In this document: one piece after another, positions 1 to 9,410 of the stretch
How positions within the stretch are numbered: the first letter of the stretch is position 1
How the letters are laid out: each line of letters begins with the position of its first letter
Assembly: GCF_009931695.1 (NCBI RefSeq)
Contig: NZ_CP048000.1
Coordinates: 1,138,501-1,202,500, forward strand
Source: Anaerocolumna sedimenticola
GTDB lineage: Bacteria > Bacillota > Clostridia > Lachnospirales > Lachnospiraceae
Length of the DNA stretch: 64,000 bases
Direction: 5' to 3'
The notes under the pieces: generated by a model
What the model saw: the letters and a program-made list of their open reading frames with translations, nothing else
Told to the model about the DNA's origin: nothing
The model's database searches: none
Position numbers and translations under genes: made by a program

Positions 1-149
1 AATACAAGCAGCATTTTGGACTCCGCAGTGTAGACGAAAGGATTAAGCTATATTACGGTGAATCCTTCGGCATACGGACCCAAAGTACGTCAGGCAAAGG
101 TACAAAAGTGTTTATACGGATTCCGAAAAAGATGGAGGATGAACTATGA
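1..149 (+). CDS. Sensor histidine kinase, YesM/LytS type (3' end only)
   Basis: The frame starting at base 3 is open from the window edge and ends with a TGA at 147-149. The visible 48 residues include GLRSVDERIKLYYG and GKGTKVFIRIPK, the G2 box and last strand of a HATPase_c domain in the YesM-like family. The stop overlaps the ATG of the next gene (ATGA), so the two are translationally coupled. The protein would be the membrane kinase that phosphorylates the YesN-like regulator. Sensor and dimerisation parts lie outside the window. Confidence 0.85.
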   Translation, partial: YKQHFGLRSVDERIKLYYGESFGIRTQSTSGKGTKVFIRIPKKMEDEL

Positions 150-1741
150 TAAGAGTACTCATAGCAGATGATGAACCCCACTTTCGTAATTATATGGAAC
201 GGGTTATAGCCTGGGAGGAATTAGGATTTAAAATCTGCGGTATCTGTAAAAACGGAGAAGAAGCTTTAGAAACCACCAAGGAGACGTTTCCTGATATTGT
301 ACTTCTTGATATTAATATGCCCGGTATGGATGGAATTTCTCTTGCCAGGATATTAAAACAGATGAATCCTAATCTTTACATCGTATTTGTTACAGGTTAT
401 TCCGAATTTGAATACGCCCGAAAAGCGGTTCAGATAGGGGTGGATGAATACATCCTCAAACCTTTTACCAAAGAAGAACTTACCAATATCATGATTAAGC
501 TTAAACTTAAGATACAGAAGCAGACTGCTTCCCTGTTTAATCAGAAAGCGGATAAAGAAATAGTAAAAGAGGAATTATTAAAACAGTTGATCCGTGGAAT
601 TTCCCCAAATCGATTGGAAGAATTCCTGGAGAAATTAGAACGGGTGGATATACAGTTATCCGGTACTAATTATCTGGTCAGTGTGATAGAAATCGATAAT
701 ATCTCAAATATGTGGAAGCAGTCGGATGAAATTGACTTATGGAAATTCGGTATTTCAAACGTTACACAGGAAGTGCTTAATTTAGAGGGTATAAGACATT
801 TAATATTTAACGGGTTTGAAGACCGGATTGTATCCATATTAATTAATAATTCAGATATTGATCTTCATGAATTTACTAAACCTTATTACGAAAGCATTAA
901 TTTATTAATAAAAGAATATTTTAGCTTTACCATATCTATTGGCATCGGAACTGTTATCAAAAAAGCAGACGATATTGCAGAATCTTACCGGCACGCCATG
1001 GCTGCGCTGGAAGAAAAGTTCTTATTAGGGCCGGATCGGGTGATTTGTTATGATGATGTTGCCAGACAGAACAGGGAAGCTAATTTTTACCGCCTTGATT
1101 TAAATGAATCTTTACTAAATTGCTTAAGAAAACATGAAAAGGATGAATTATTAAGTATTATTGATGAAGCAAGACAGGTTATTATGGATAAAAATCTAAC
1201 CGTAGATTATGCTTATATGATAATAAGCGGTATGATGTCTATCTGCCTTTCCTATATAACTGAAATGAACGGTAATATAAGTGAAATATATGGTTCGGAA
1301 TTCTCGCCCTATTCCGAATTGTATGCGAAAGGATCTTTAGATGAGTGTTTTTCCCTGCTGAAAGAAATTTTCTTAAAAGCTATGGATGCGTTTAAAGTAA
1401 CTTATTCTAAAAGAGGAATTGAAATTGTACAGCAGGTACAGCAGTATATTGAAAATAATTATAAAGATCCGGAATTAACGGTGGAAAAGATAGCTGCAGG
1501 AGTTTTTCTGGACAGCAGTTACATCAGACGGGTAATTTCAAGGCAAATTGGCTGTACGGTATCTGACCTGGTAACCAATATCCGTATGAAAGAGGCGATA
1601 AGGCTGATGGAGCACCAGGAACTTAGTATTGGGGATATTGCAGAACAGATCGGGTATAATGAACCAGGGTACTTCAGCAAATGTTTTAAAAAATGTTATG
1701 GAATTACCCCAAAACAATATTATAACCAACGTAAAAGTTAG
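146..1741 (+). CDS. Response regulator, YesN type (receiver plus AraC HTH)
   Basis: A 531-residue cytoplasmic transcription factor. Residues 1-120 are a receiver domain with the acidic pair D8-D9, phospho-acceptor D55 in LLDINMPGMDG and the conserved lysine in ILKPF. The middle 300 residues are a poorly conserved linker region. The last 100 residues are an AraC double helix-turn-helix with the signature region IGYNEPGYFSKCFKKCYGIT. It overlaps the kinase stop by 3 bp and precedes a sugar-binding lipoprotein and permeases. It therefore probably activates this ABC transporter and the hydrolases behind it when a glycan fragment is sensed. Length and order are typical of YesN proteins. Confidence 0.95.
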   Translation: MIRVLIADDEPHFRNYMERVIAWEELGFKICGICKNGEEALETTKETFPDIVLLDINMPGMDGISLARILKQMNPNLYIVFVTGYSEFEYARKAVQIGVDEYILKPFTKEELTNIMIKLKLKIQKQTASLFNQKADKEIVKEELLKQLIRGISPNRLEEFLEKLERVDIQLSGTNYLVSVIEIDNISNMWKQSDEIDLWKFGISNVTQEVLNLEGIRHLIFNGFEDRIVSILINNSDIDLHEFTKPYYESINLLIKEYFSFTISIGIGTVIKKADDIAESYRHAMAALEEKFLLGPDRVICYDDVARQNREANFYRLDLNESLLNCLRKHEKDELLSIIDEARQVIMDKNLTVDYAYMIISGMMSICLSYITEMNGNISEIYGSEFSPYSELYAKGSLDECFSLLKEIFLKAMDAFKVTYSKRGIEIVQQVQQYIENNYKDPELTVEKIAAGVFLDSSYIRRVISRQIGCTVSDLVTNIRMKEAIRLMEHQELSIGDIAEQIGYNEPGYFSKCFKKCYGITPKQYYNQRKS

Positions 1742-1749
1742 AGTTGAAG

Positions 1750-1775
1750 CAGGACACTTGTGTCCTGTTTTTTTC
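1750..1775 (+). terminator. Rho-independent terminator after the yesN-like gene
   Basis: An 8-bp perfect stem CAGGACAC/GTGTCCTG with a TT loop is followed by seven T residues. It lies 9 bp after the regulator stop, so the two-component pair and the transporter are probably separate transcription units. Confidence 0.9.
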
Positions 1776-1818
1776 ATAAACAGACACGTATATTACTTCA
1801 TCTTCCAGAGATTGAGAT

Positions 1819-1826
1819 GTTATACT
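1819..1826 (+). promoter_or_regulatory. Possible extended -10 promoter of the sugar transporter operon
   Basis: TGTTATACT (TG, one base, then TATACT) lies about 35 bp before the lipoprotein start and just after the terminator. No good -35 is visible, as expected of an activator-dependent promoter. This is inference from a short match. Confidence 0.35.
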
Positions 1827-1861
1827 TTAGTTACAAAACTTAATGAATTGGAGGAATTTTT

Positions 1862-3247
1862 ATGAAACTAAGAAAATTATTAAGCATTACCTTAGTGGCA
1901 GCCATGGTTCTTGGCTTAACCGCTTGCGGGGGAAAAGGCAGTTCAACGGAATCACCGGAAAAAACCGGCAGTGAATCTGTAAATACCGATACGGGTAATG
2001 CTGAAACCGGCAGTATGGATTCAGCTTCAACGGACGCTGCCAACACGAAAGAAATAACCTATAAAGTATGTACTTATTACGGCGGTGACAGTACCGTATT
2101 TGCTGAATTTGCAGCAGAAAAAATTAAAGAAAAATATCCAAATGTAACATTAGAATTTGAAACTCTTCCATCCGACGGTGGTTTAACCATTAAAACCAGA
2201 GCTGCAACAGGTGATTTACCGGATATCTTATTAGTAGATTCCGGATCCATCGATGTACTTGCAAAAAGCGGCAGTATCATTACTTTAGATGAATATGTAG
2301 ATAAATTAAATATCAAAGATTATTACACTCCTGCTATTATGGAAAACTGCCTGTATTCACCGGACGGTCATGTATATCAATTCCCTATGGGAAGTATATC
2401 ACCGATTCTTTGGTATTATAACAAACAGATCTTTGCTGATAACAACGTAAAAGTACCTACGAATTTTGATGAATTAATGACGGCTGTTACTGCTTTTAAA
2501 GAAAAAGGTATCATTCCAATGGCAATGTTCGGTAAAGAACCATGGCCTCTTGGGGCATTTTTTGATACTTTTGCAGTAAAAGAAAATCCGGGCGGAAATT
2601 ATGCTTTATCAAAGGGTGAAGCAAAAGCTTCCGATGAATCTTATTCTAAGATTATAGGAAAAATGGAACAGGCTATTAAGGCCGGAATCTTCCAGGATGG
2701 TGCGACCAATACAGATTTTGATACCGCATCCGCATTATTTAAAGAGGGAAAATCAGCTATGTTTTTAAACGGAAGCTGGTATACTGCCGATGCTATAACC
2801 GGTTTAGGAGACAAAGCAGATGTTATTTTATCCTATCCTACTGCAGATGCAGGTAAGGAAACTGTGAACCAGTATAGTATGACCGGCGGCGGCGATACCA
2901 GCGGTATGGCAGTCACAGCCAATGCCGAGGATAAGGAATTAGCAGCTAACATAGCATTTTTATTTGCTTATTACCGTGAAGTAGCTCAATATGAGAAGAA
3001 CTCTTTAGTTACAACTCCTCTTCAGACAGACGGTTTAACATTGGAAAATGAACTGGATCCGATTTCCGCTAAATTACTGGAAACCATACCTCAATTTTCT
3101 TACAATACCAAGTTCCTTCATACCTTGCCAAATACCAAGTTTGCAACAACCTTTACTGAAGAAATGCAGAAACTTCTGGTTGGTGAAACTAAAGATGATT
3201 TTATTAAAAATGTAGATAAGAGTATTGAAGATACAGTTCAGAAATAA
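1862..3247 (+). CDS. ABC transporter extracellular sugar-binding lipoprotein
   Basis: A 461-residue family 1 solute-binding protein. The signal peptide ends in the lipobox LTAC, so Cys22 should be lipid-anchored on the outer face of the membrane. A Ser/Thr/Gly/Glu-rich linker follows up to about residue 60, then the bilobed binding domain with a typical PTNFDELMTAVTAFKEKG helix. AGGAGG stands 8-9 bp before the ATG. It is the capture subunit for the two permeases downstream. No ATPase gene is present, which is usual for sugar importers of this family that share an MsmX-like ATPase encoded elsewhere. The substrate is probably an oligosaccharide, by association with GH95 and CE7 enzymes. Confidence 0.93.
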   Translation: MKLRKLLSITLVAAMVLGLTACGGKGSSTESPEKTGSESVNTDTGNAETGSMDSASTDAANTKEITYKVCTYYGGDSTVFAEFAAEKIKEKYPNVTLEFETLPSDGGLTIKTRAATGDLPDILLVDSGSIDVLAKSGSIITLDEYVDKLNIKDYYTPAIMENCLYSPDGHVYQFPMGSISPILWYYNKQIFADNNVKVPTNFDELMTAVTAFKEKGIIPMAMFGKEPWPLGAFFDTFAVKENPGGNYALSKGEAKASDESYSKIIGKMEQAIKAGIFQDGATNTDFDTASALFKEGKSAMFLNGSWYTADAITGLGDKADVILSYPTADAGKETVNQYSMTGGGDTSGMAVTANAEDKELAANIAFLFAYYREVAQYEKNSLVTTPLQTDGLTLENELDPISAKLLETIPQFSYNTKFLHTLPNTKFATTFTEEMQKLLVGETKDDFIKNVDKSIEDTVQK

Positions 3248-3280
3248 AAAGTCGAACTAATAATTTAATTTTATAAAACC

Positions 3281-3331
3281 GGGCGTAAGTTGAAAATTCA
3301 TCCAATGGATTTGACCATTTCAATTACGCCC
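3281..3331 (+). terminator. Inverted repeat between binding protein and permeases
   Basis: GGGCGTAA-TTGAAA pairs with TTTCAATTACGCCC, leaving one bulged base and a loop of about 20 bases. No run of T follows. This position is typical of a partial terminator or mRNA 3'-end stabiliser that raises binding-protein expression above that of the permeases. Confidence 0.6.
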
Positions 3332-3405
3332 ATTTATATCACTTATTTTGTGAATCATACAATTATGTTTACAAGTTAAGCTTTAAGAAAATATTTCAAA
3401 GAAAG

Positions 3406-4335
3406 GTGGCTGTATCGCAGGCGGTACTGCGGTATGTTAATGGTATAAGCATGAACAGAATGTTAGGTAACAAAAAAGCAATATTAATTTTTACAATGCC
3501 TACTTTAATTGTATTTACTGTTTTTGTATTTTATCCGGTATTTCAAACATTCTATCGCAGTTTTTTTGAATGGGACGGAATTACGGATGCAGTTTTTACC
3601 GGACTTAATAATTATAAAGAACTATTTCAGGATGACCTGTTTTATGAATCCCTGAGAAACGGTATGATTTTTGCCGGAATCTTATTGACGGTTCAGGTAG
3701 GTTTGGCTACTTTGCTTACTTTTGCTTTAATGAATCATAAAATACGGGGAAAACGTTTTTTCCGTACTGCTTTTTTTATTCCGGTTGTATTATCTGTAAC
3801 CGTAGTGTGCCAGTTATGGGCCGCTATTTATAATCCGGAATTCGGGCTGATCAATCACGTTTTTGAACTTCTTGGAATGAGTTATCGGCAAAACTGGCTT
3901 TCGGACATGAAATTGGCGATTATCGCAGTTACTTTTGTAAATGTATGGCAATATACCGGTTATCAGTTTGCAATTATATATGCCGGTGCCAAATCAATTC
4001 CGGAAGATTATCTGGAAGCAGCTAGGATTGACGGTGCTTCCAATTGGAAAATCAATACCCGGATTATTCTGCCTCTATTAAAGGATACTTACCGTATGTG
4101 TTTTATCTTTGCGGCTACCGGGGGATTAAATGCATTTGCTCATATGAATTTACTGACAAAAGGCGGTCCCGGAACTTCTACTTACACCCTCACATATATG
4201 ACTTTCCGCAGTGCTTTTACGGTAAGTGAATTTGGTTACGGCTGCACTTCCGCGGTTATTTTAGTATTGCAATGTCTGATTGCAACAATTCTTGTAAATA
4301 AAATCTTTTCACTAAAAGAAAGTGCAACATATTAA
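3406..4335 (+). CDS. Sugar ABC transporter permease (MalF/UgpA-like)
   Basis: A 309-residue inner-membrane permease with six hydrophobic segments. The EAA loop is EAARIDGASNWKINTRIILP at about residues 205-224 and would dock onto the ATPase. The GTG at 3406 is the first possible start, but AAAGG lies directly against it. The ATG at 3451, giving MNRMLGNKKAILIF, fits the family N-terminus better yet has a poor ribosome binding site, so the start is uncertain. It lies 158 bp after the lipoprotein gene across a hairpin and 16 bp before the second permease. Confidence 0.92.
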   Translation: MAVSQAVLRYVNGISMNRMLGNKKAILIFTMPTLIVFTVFVFYPVFQTFYRSFFEWDGITDAVFTGLNNYKELFQDDLFYESLRNGMIFAGILLTVQVGLATLLTFALMNHKIRGKRFFRTAFFIPVVLSVTVVCQLWAAIYNPEFGLINHVFELLGMSYRQNWLSDMKLAIIAVTFVNVWQYTGYQFAIIYAGAKSIPEDYLEAARIDGASNWKINTRIILPLLKDTYRMCFIFAATGGLNAFAHMNLLTKGGPGTSTYTLTYMTFRSAFTVSEFGYGCTSAVILVLQCLIATILVNKIFSLKESATY

Positions 4336-4351
4336 TAAGGAGGCTGGTTTC

Positions 4352-5179
4352 ATGAAAAATATTAAAACGGTATTGTTAACAATTGCACTTTTCCTGTTTG
4401 GCTGCATATGTATCTATCCGCTTATTTATCTGTTATTTTATTCTCTGAAAACAAATGAAGAGATTTTCTATATCAATCCTTTTGGATTCCCGGAAAATCC
4501 TCAGTTTAATAATTATATAGACGCAATTAATGCCTTTAATATACCGGGTTTCTTTAAAAACAGTATTCTGGTATCAGCATTTTCCATTATTGGAGTTATG
4601 ATATTAGCACTTCCTTTTGCCTATGCAACTACAAGAATGAAGTGGAAAATGAAAAATGCGGCAGCAACCTATCTGACTTTGGGATTGTTCATACCCATCC
4701 AGGTTATCGTTCTTCCCCTTGCAATTCTGGTACGTCAAATGCATTTGTCCAATACGTACTTAGCATTAATCATTCCTTATATTGCATTTAACGTATCCTT
4801 TTCCAGTATGATTCTGGCTACTTCTTTTCGTGCACTTCCGAAAGAAATGGAGGAATCTGCGTTTATGGACGGAGCTTCCATCTACCGTACTTTCCTGCAT
4901 ATCATCATGCCTCTTGCAAAACCTGCCATTGCAACAGCCATAATATTTGTATTTCTTGGGGTCTGGAATGAATATACGGTAGCCTCCATATTTATAACAG
5001 ATAATGCAATTAAGACCTTACCGGTCGGGCTGGCCTCTTTTACAGGAGAACATTCCACGGATTGGGGGGCTATGGGTGCCAGCCTTATGATAGCAAGTAT
5101 ACCAACTATTATTATCTACATCATTTTCAGTGAACAGATAGAAAAGGCGCTTACTATAGGCGGTGCTGTGAAAGGGTAA
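4352..5179 (+). CDS. Sugar ABC transporter permease (MalG/UgpE-like)
   Basis: A 275-residue permease starting MKNIKTVLLTIALFLFGC. The ATG at 4352 is chosen over an upstream in-frame ATG at 4322 because AAGGAGG lies 8 bp before it and because this gives the usual short cytoplasmic N-terminus. Six membrane spans are visible, with the EAA loop EESAFMDGASIYRTFLHIIM. It forms the heterodimeric channel with the preceding permease. Confidence 0.94.
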   Translation: MKNIKTVLLTIALFLFGCICIYPLIYLLFYSLKTNEEIFYINPFGFPENPQFNNYIDAINAFNIPGFFKNSILVSAFSIIGVMILALPFAYATTRMKWKMKNAAATYLTLGLFIPIQVIVLPLAILVRQMHLSNTYLALIIPYIAFNVSFSSMILATSFRALPKEMEESAFMDGASIYRTFLHIIMPLAKPAIATAIIFVFLGVWNEYTVASIFITDNAIKTLPVGLASFTGEHSTDWGAMGASLMIASIPTIIIYIIFSEQIEKALTIGGAVKG

Positions 5180-5339
5180 TAAGATAGATTAAATATAATG
5201 AAAGACTGTAAAATGGTTTAAATATGTGATTTGCAATCATCTTATTTTAACATATAAAGTTTCCATTCTTATAAATATTAATTAAACCAGCTATATATGC
5301 AAGTTGTTAGAGTATTAAGAATGAAATAAGGAGAGTCTT

Positions 5340-7573
5340 ATGAAAAATTTACTAATGTATGATAAACCGGCAGAAGCATGGGAAAAAGGTATGGCTCTGG
5401 GAAACGGCAGAGTGGGGCCATGCTTTTGGGTGAACCTTTAAAGGAAAGAATCTGGCTCAATGAAGACACTTTATGGTCCGGTTTTCCGACAGATTATAAT
5501 GATGTGAATACTTCTTATTATCTGGAGGAAGTTCGTAATCTTATCTTCCAAAAGAAATACAAAGAAGCCGGTGACATCATCAACCATCATATGGTTGGAG
5601 TATGGAATGAATCCTATCTGCCAATGGCTGACCTGTTTATGGATATAAACGGGATATCAAATAATACGAATGAGTATTACAGGGAGTTGGATTTAAGTAA
5701 AGGAGTCAGTACCGTGCGCTTCAAATCCGACGGCGTCAAATATGAACGTTATGCTTTTTGTTCTTTTCCCGATCAGGTTCTGGTTATCCGTTTGAAAGCA
5801 ACCGGTAAGCTAAAAGATTCGGTTAAGGTTCGGTTAGGCAGTCAATTAAATCATTGGCTTACTTATGAAAACAATGACATTATATTAAACGGCTGGAGTC
5901 CTTCCGTTGTAGAACCGGATTATTATCCAGCCGAAAATCCAATTATTTATGAGCCATATGATAATACAAATGCAATTAAATTTCAGGTACGGTTAAGGTT
6001 AATTACTGATGGTACTGTTACAGCAGATAATAAACAGCTTATTGTTACAGATGGCAGCGAAATACTTCTTCTATTAACAAGTGCTAATAGTTTTCAAGGT
6101 TATGACAAAAATTCTGATAGTGAATATAAAACAAGGATCATAAAGTGTTTAGAGGATGCAGCCAATAAAACTTATTCTGAATTGCTGGATCGGCATATAA
6201 AAGACTTTAATAATTTGTTTCATAGAGTTGACTTAGATTTAGGACATACGGATAATGAAAAGCTCCCGATGGATAAACGTATAGAACAATTCTATCTTGG
6301 CAAATCCGACCCGGAACTGATTGCATCTGCTTTTCAATTCGGACGTTATCTTCTGATATCCAGTTCCAGAGAAGGCACACAGCCTGCTAATCTTCAGGGA
6401 ATTTGGAACAATGCCCTCAGAGCCCCATGGAGTTCTAATTATACGGTAAATATTAATACCCAGATGAATTACTGGCCTGTAGAAAACTGCAATTTGTCAG
6501 AATGTGCAGAGCCTTTAATTCAACTTATTAAGGATATCTCTGTTACCGGTGAGAAAACGGCCAAATCAAACTATAACTGCCGGGGTTTCGTTGCTCATCA
6601 TAATATCGATTTATGGCGCAAAACAACAGCTGTAGGTTCCAGGAGTAAGGAAGTTGATACTCTTCCCTGGTCTTTCTGGCCAATGTCCGGAGGATGGTTA
6701 TGCAGACATTTATGGGATCATTATACCTACACCATGGATGAGAAATTTCTAAGAGAAACTGCTCTTCCGGTGATGGATAAAGCTGCACTGTTTTATTTGG
6801 ACTGGCTGGTTGAATATAATGGGGAACTTGTAACAAATCCCTCCACCTCACCTGAAAATCTCTTCCAGGATAATGGTACAACTTTTGGAGTAACCTATGG
6901 TTCAACCATGGATATTTCTATAATTAAAGAATTATTCCAAAACTGTATCAAAGCAATGGATATATTAAAAATAACAGAAGATAACGAATTATACGAGGAA
7001 ATAAAAAATTCCCTGGCAAAACTGCCGCCCTTTAAAATAGGCAGATACGGTCAATTACAGGAATGGTATGAGGACTTTGAGGAAAATGATCCGGAGCACA
7101 GACATCTTTCCCTGCTGTATGGTTTATATCCATCGGATTTAATTGACGAAAACCAAAACCCTGAAGTTTGTGAAGCCTGTAAAGTTACCCTGAAACGCAG
7201 GGGAGAAGATGGGGTCCCCTGGAGCAGAGCCTGGAAGATTGGAATATGGGCACGGTTAAAAGACGGAGAAAAGGCATATACCGAGGTGAAGCGGTTTTTG
7301 CAGCCGGCTAATTCCAATGAGATTTCCTATACCGATGGCGGTGTATATAATAATCTGTTCTGTGCAAGGCCACTTGAAGTAGACGGAAACTTTGGATTTA
7401 CCGCTGGTTTAGCTGAGATGCTGGTACAGAACCACACAGGCAAGACGGAATTTTTACCAGCCATACCCTCCAGTTGGAAAAACGGTTATGTAAAAGGTCT
7501 TAAAATACGGGGTAATAAAGAAATTGAGATCGAGTGGAAAGATGGTAAGATCGTAAAATCTAATATAATTTAA
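5340..7573 (+). pseudogene. GH95 alpha-L-fucosidase-type glycoside hydrolase, frameshifted by one base
   Basis: The ATG at 5340 (AAGGAGA upstream) opens a frame reading to ALGNGRVG and then shifts. The rest continues in another frame as GAMLLGEPLKERIWLNEDTL, the family N-terminal motif. One extra G in the run 5414-5417 restores a single 744-residue protein, the normal GH95 length. The catalytic region is intact: NINTQMNYWP (the two substrate-activating Asn), TSPEN (acid Glu) and DGNFGFTAGLAEM (Asp), as described for the Bifidobacterium AfcA enzyme. The family acts by inversion on alpha-1,2-L-fucosides or L-galactosides. There is no signal peptide, so it would act inside the cell on imported oligosaccharides. 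The break is probably a base-calling gap. Confidence 0.88.
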
Positions 7574-7744
7574 AATAAAGAAAATGTTTAACTTTTTATG
7601 ATTTAGTAACTTTTTTTAAAAATACCTATAGTTTAACAATACCTGTTATCAGAACCAAATTAATAGCGATTTAATAATATATATTTTTAATATTATTCAT
7701 TTTAGTGATTTTAAGATAAATACAGAGAAGAGGAGATTGATGAT

Positions 7745-8704
7745 ATGCCAATGTTGGATATGCCTTTACAGGAGCTGAAAAAATATTCGGGCAGCTCACC
7801 GAAACCGGACGATTTTGATGAATATTGGGCCCGGGCATTAAAAGAGATGAATGAAGTAAAAGCAGAACCGGAGTTTATAAAATCCGATTTCGAAACACCT
7901 TATGCTTACTGTTATGACCTGTTTTACCGCGGAGTAAAAGGTGCCAGAATTCATGCTAAATTATTAATACCTAAAAAAATCGAAGGATCAGCACCGGCCG
8001 TATTAAATTTTCACGGGTATACCGGTAATTGCGGCAACTGGTTTGATAAACTCCCCTTTGCGGCGGCCGGTTTTGTAGTTGCAGCCCTGGATTGCAGAGG
8101 TCAGGGCGGTTTATCGGAGGATGTGGGAGGTATTAAAGGTAATACCATGGAAGGTCACATTATCAGAGGATTAGACGGAGACCCTGATAATATGCTTATG
8201 CGCAATATTTTCCTTGATACCGCACAGCTTGCTAAAATTATAATGGAAATGCCCAAGGTTGATGAAAACAGAGTAGGTGTATACGGCGTATCCCAGGGAG
8301 GCGGGCTCTCCCTCGCCTGCGCTTCCTTAGAACCGCGAATTGCAAAGGTTACCATACAGTATCCTTTCTTATGTGATTATAAAAGAGTCTGGGAAATGGA
8401 TTTAGCAAAGGATGCATATAAAGAACTGCAATCCTATTTTCGCTTTTTTGATCCCCTTCATGAAAGAGAAGATGAGGTATTTAACCGCCTTGGTTACATA
8501 GACGTGCAAAACTTAGTTCCAAGAATTAAAGGTCAGGTTCAGATGGCAATTACATTAATGGATAATATTTGCCCGCCTTCTACTCAGTTTGCAGCATATA
8601 ATAAGATTACCGCCCCAAAAGAAGCTAACATCTATCCGGATTTTGGGCATGATTTTTTACCTGGTAATGAAGACAGGATGTTTCGGTTCCTAATGCAATT
8701 ATAA
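7745..8704 (+). CDS. Acetyl xylan esterase / cephalosporin-C deacetylase family (CE7)
   Basis: A 319-residue cytoplasmic alpha/beta hydrolase. The CE7 RGQ motif (DCRGQGG) and the nucleophile elbow GVSQGG with Ser183 are present. The triad is completed by Asp273 (in LMDNICPPS) and His302 (in DFGHDF). The family removes acetyl groups from short xylo- or other oligosaccharides. It follows the GH95 gene by 171 bp of very AT-rich DNA with AGAGGAG before the ATG. It may deacetylate the same imported glycan. Length matches the family. Confidence 0.92.
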   Translation: MPMLDMPLQELKKYSGSSPKPDDFDEYWARALKEMNEVKAEPEFIKSDFETPYAYCYDLFYRGVKGARIHAKLLIPKKIEGSAPAVLNFHGYTGNCGNWFDKLPFAAAGFVVAALDCRGQGGLSEDVGGIKGNTMEGHIIRGLDGDPDNMLMRNIFLDTAQLAKIIMEMPKVDENRVGVYGVSQGGGLSLACASLEPRIAKVTIQYPFLCDYKRVWEMDLAKDAYKELQSYFRFFDPLHEREDEVFNRLGYIDVQNLVPRIKGQVQMAITLMDNICPPSTQFAAYNKITAPKEANIYPDFGHDFLPGNEDRMFRFLMQL

Positions 8705-8709
8705 TACAA

Positions 8710-8798
8710 AAACTGCCCCTATAAATCGATGGGCCGTAATCCCTTTTGTTAGAAAAAATCTAATGGAAAGACTTTGCTTCACCGATTGGGGGCAGTTT
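8710..8798. terminator. Inverted repeat between convergent genes
   Basis: AAACTGCCCC...AAATCG at the left pairs with CGATT...GGGGGCAGTTT at the right across about 89 bp. It lies between the esterase (+) and the HIT gene (-), so a bidirectional terminator is likely. A small palindromic element is the alternative. Confidence 0.55.
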
Positions 8799-8834
8799 AT
8801 GATCATAAGCTTTTTTATAATAAAATTTGAATTT

Positions 8835-9248
8835 TTAGATTCGTTTATTTATCGCAGCAGCTATCATTTCTGCTTCTCCTGCTTTATAACTGTCATGAGC
8901 CCAGGTAATACGCACGGAATCGCCTATATATCTGGGGATGAGATGGATGTGAAAATGGAATACTGTCTGACCTGCTGCATCTCCATTGTTTTGCAGAATG
9001 TTCAAACCATCACACTTTAGCTCTTCCTGCATGGCTTTTGCTACTTTAGCCGCAACAACGAAAATTTTAGATGCGGTATCCTCATCCATCTCAAAAATGT
9101 TGGCAATGTGTTTCTTCGGTATTAAGACGGCATGTCCCTTGACTGCGGGAGAAATATCCATTATTACCTTAAAATCGTCATCTTCATACAGCGTAACAGA
9201 AGAAATTTCATTCCCAATAATCTTACAAAATATACAATTATTATTCAT
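8835..9248 (-). CDS. hit: HIT family nucleotide-binding hydrolase
   Basis: A 137-residue protein beginning NNNCIFCKIIGNEI with the Zn-type CxxC start of bacterial Hint proteins. The histidine triad is VFHFHIHLIP near residue 103. Family members hydrolyse AMP-lysine-type purine phosphoramidates in the cytoplasm. It is a single gene converging with the esterase and has no operon partner. The full family length is present. Confidence 0.96.
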   Translation of the reverse strand: MNNNCIFCKIIGNEISSVTLYEDDDFKVIMDISPAVKGHAVLIPKKHIANIFEMDEDTASKIFVVAAKVAKAMQEELKCDGLNILQNNGDAAGQTVFHFHIHLIPRYIGDSVRITWAHDSYKAGEAEMIAAAINKRI

Positions 9249-9329
9249 ATTTCTGCCTCCAAAATCTTATAATTTATAATTCTACAATTTTTGTTTCATT
9301 TATAGCCTCTTATTAAGTATTTTAAAAGT

Positions 9330-9370
9330 GTTTACTGTCGTTTCTTGTAAACGAGATTTTATTGTATAAT
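9330..9370 (+). promoter_or_regulatory. Promoter region with inverted repeat before the small kinase
   Basis: TATAAT at 9365-9370 is a perfect -10. Just upstream lies the inverted repeat GTTTAC-N11-GTAAAC (9330-9335 and 9347-9352), which covers the -35 position and could be an operator. The binding protein is unknown. Confidence 0.5.
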
Positions 9371-9410
9371 GTACCATATTCTGCTAATATTAGCTCAGGA
9401 GGTGAACAAA

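Noticed and set aside
6543..6905. 120-residue ORF antisense to the GH95 gene
   Set aside because: It overlaps the conserved catalytic region fully and has no family resemblance.
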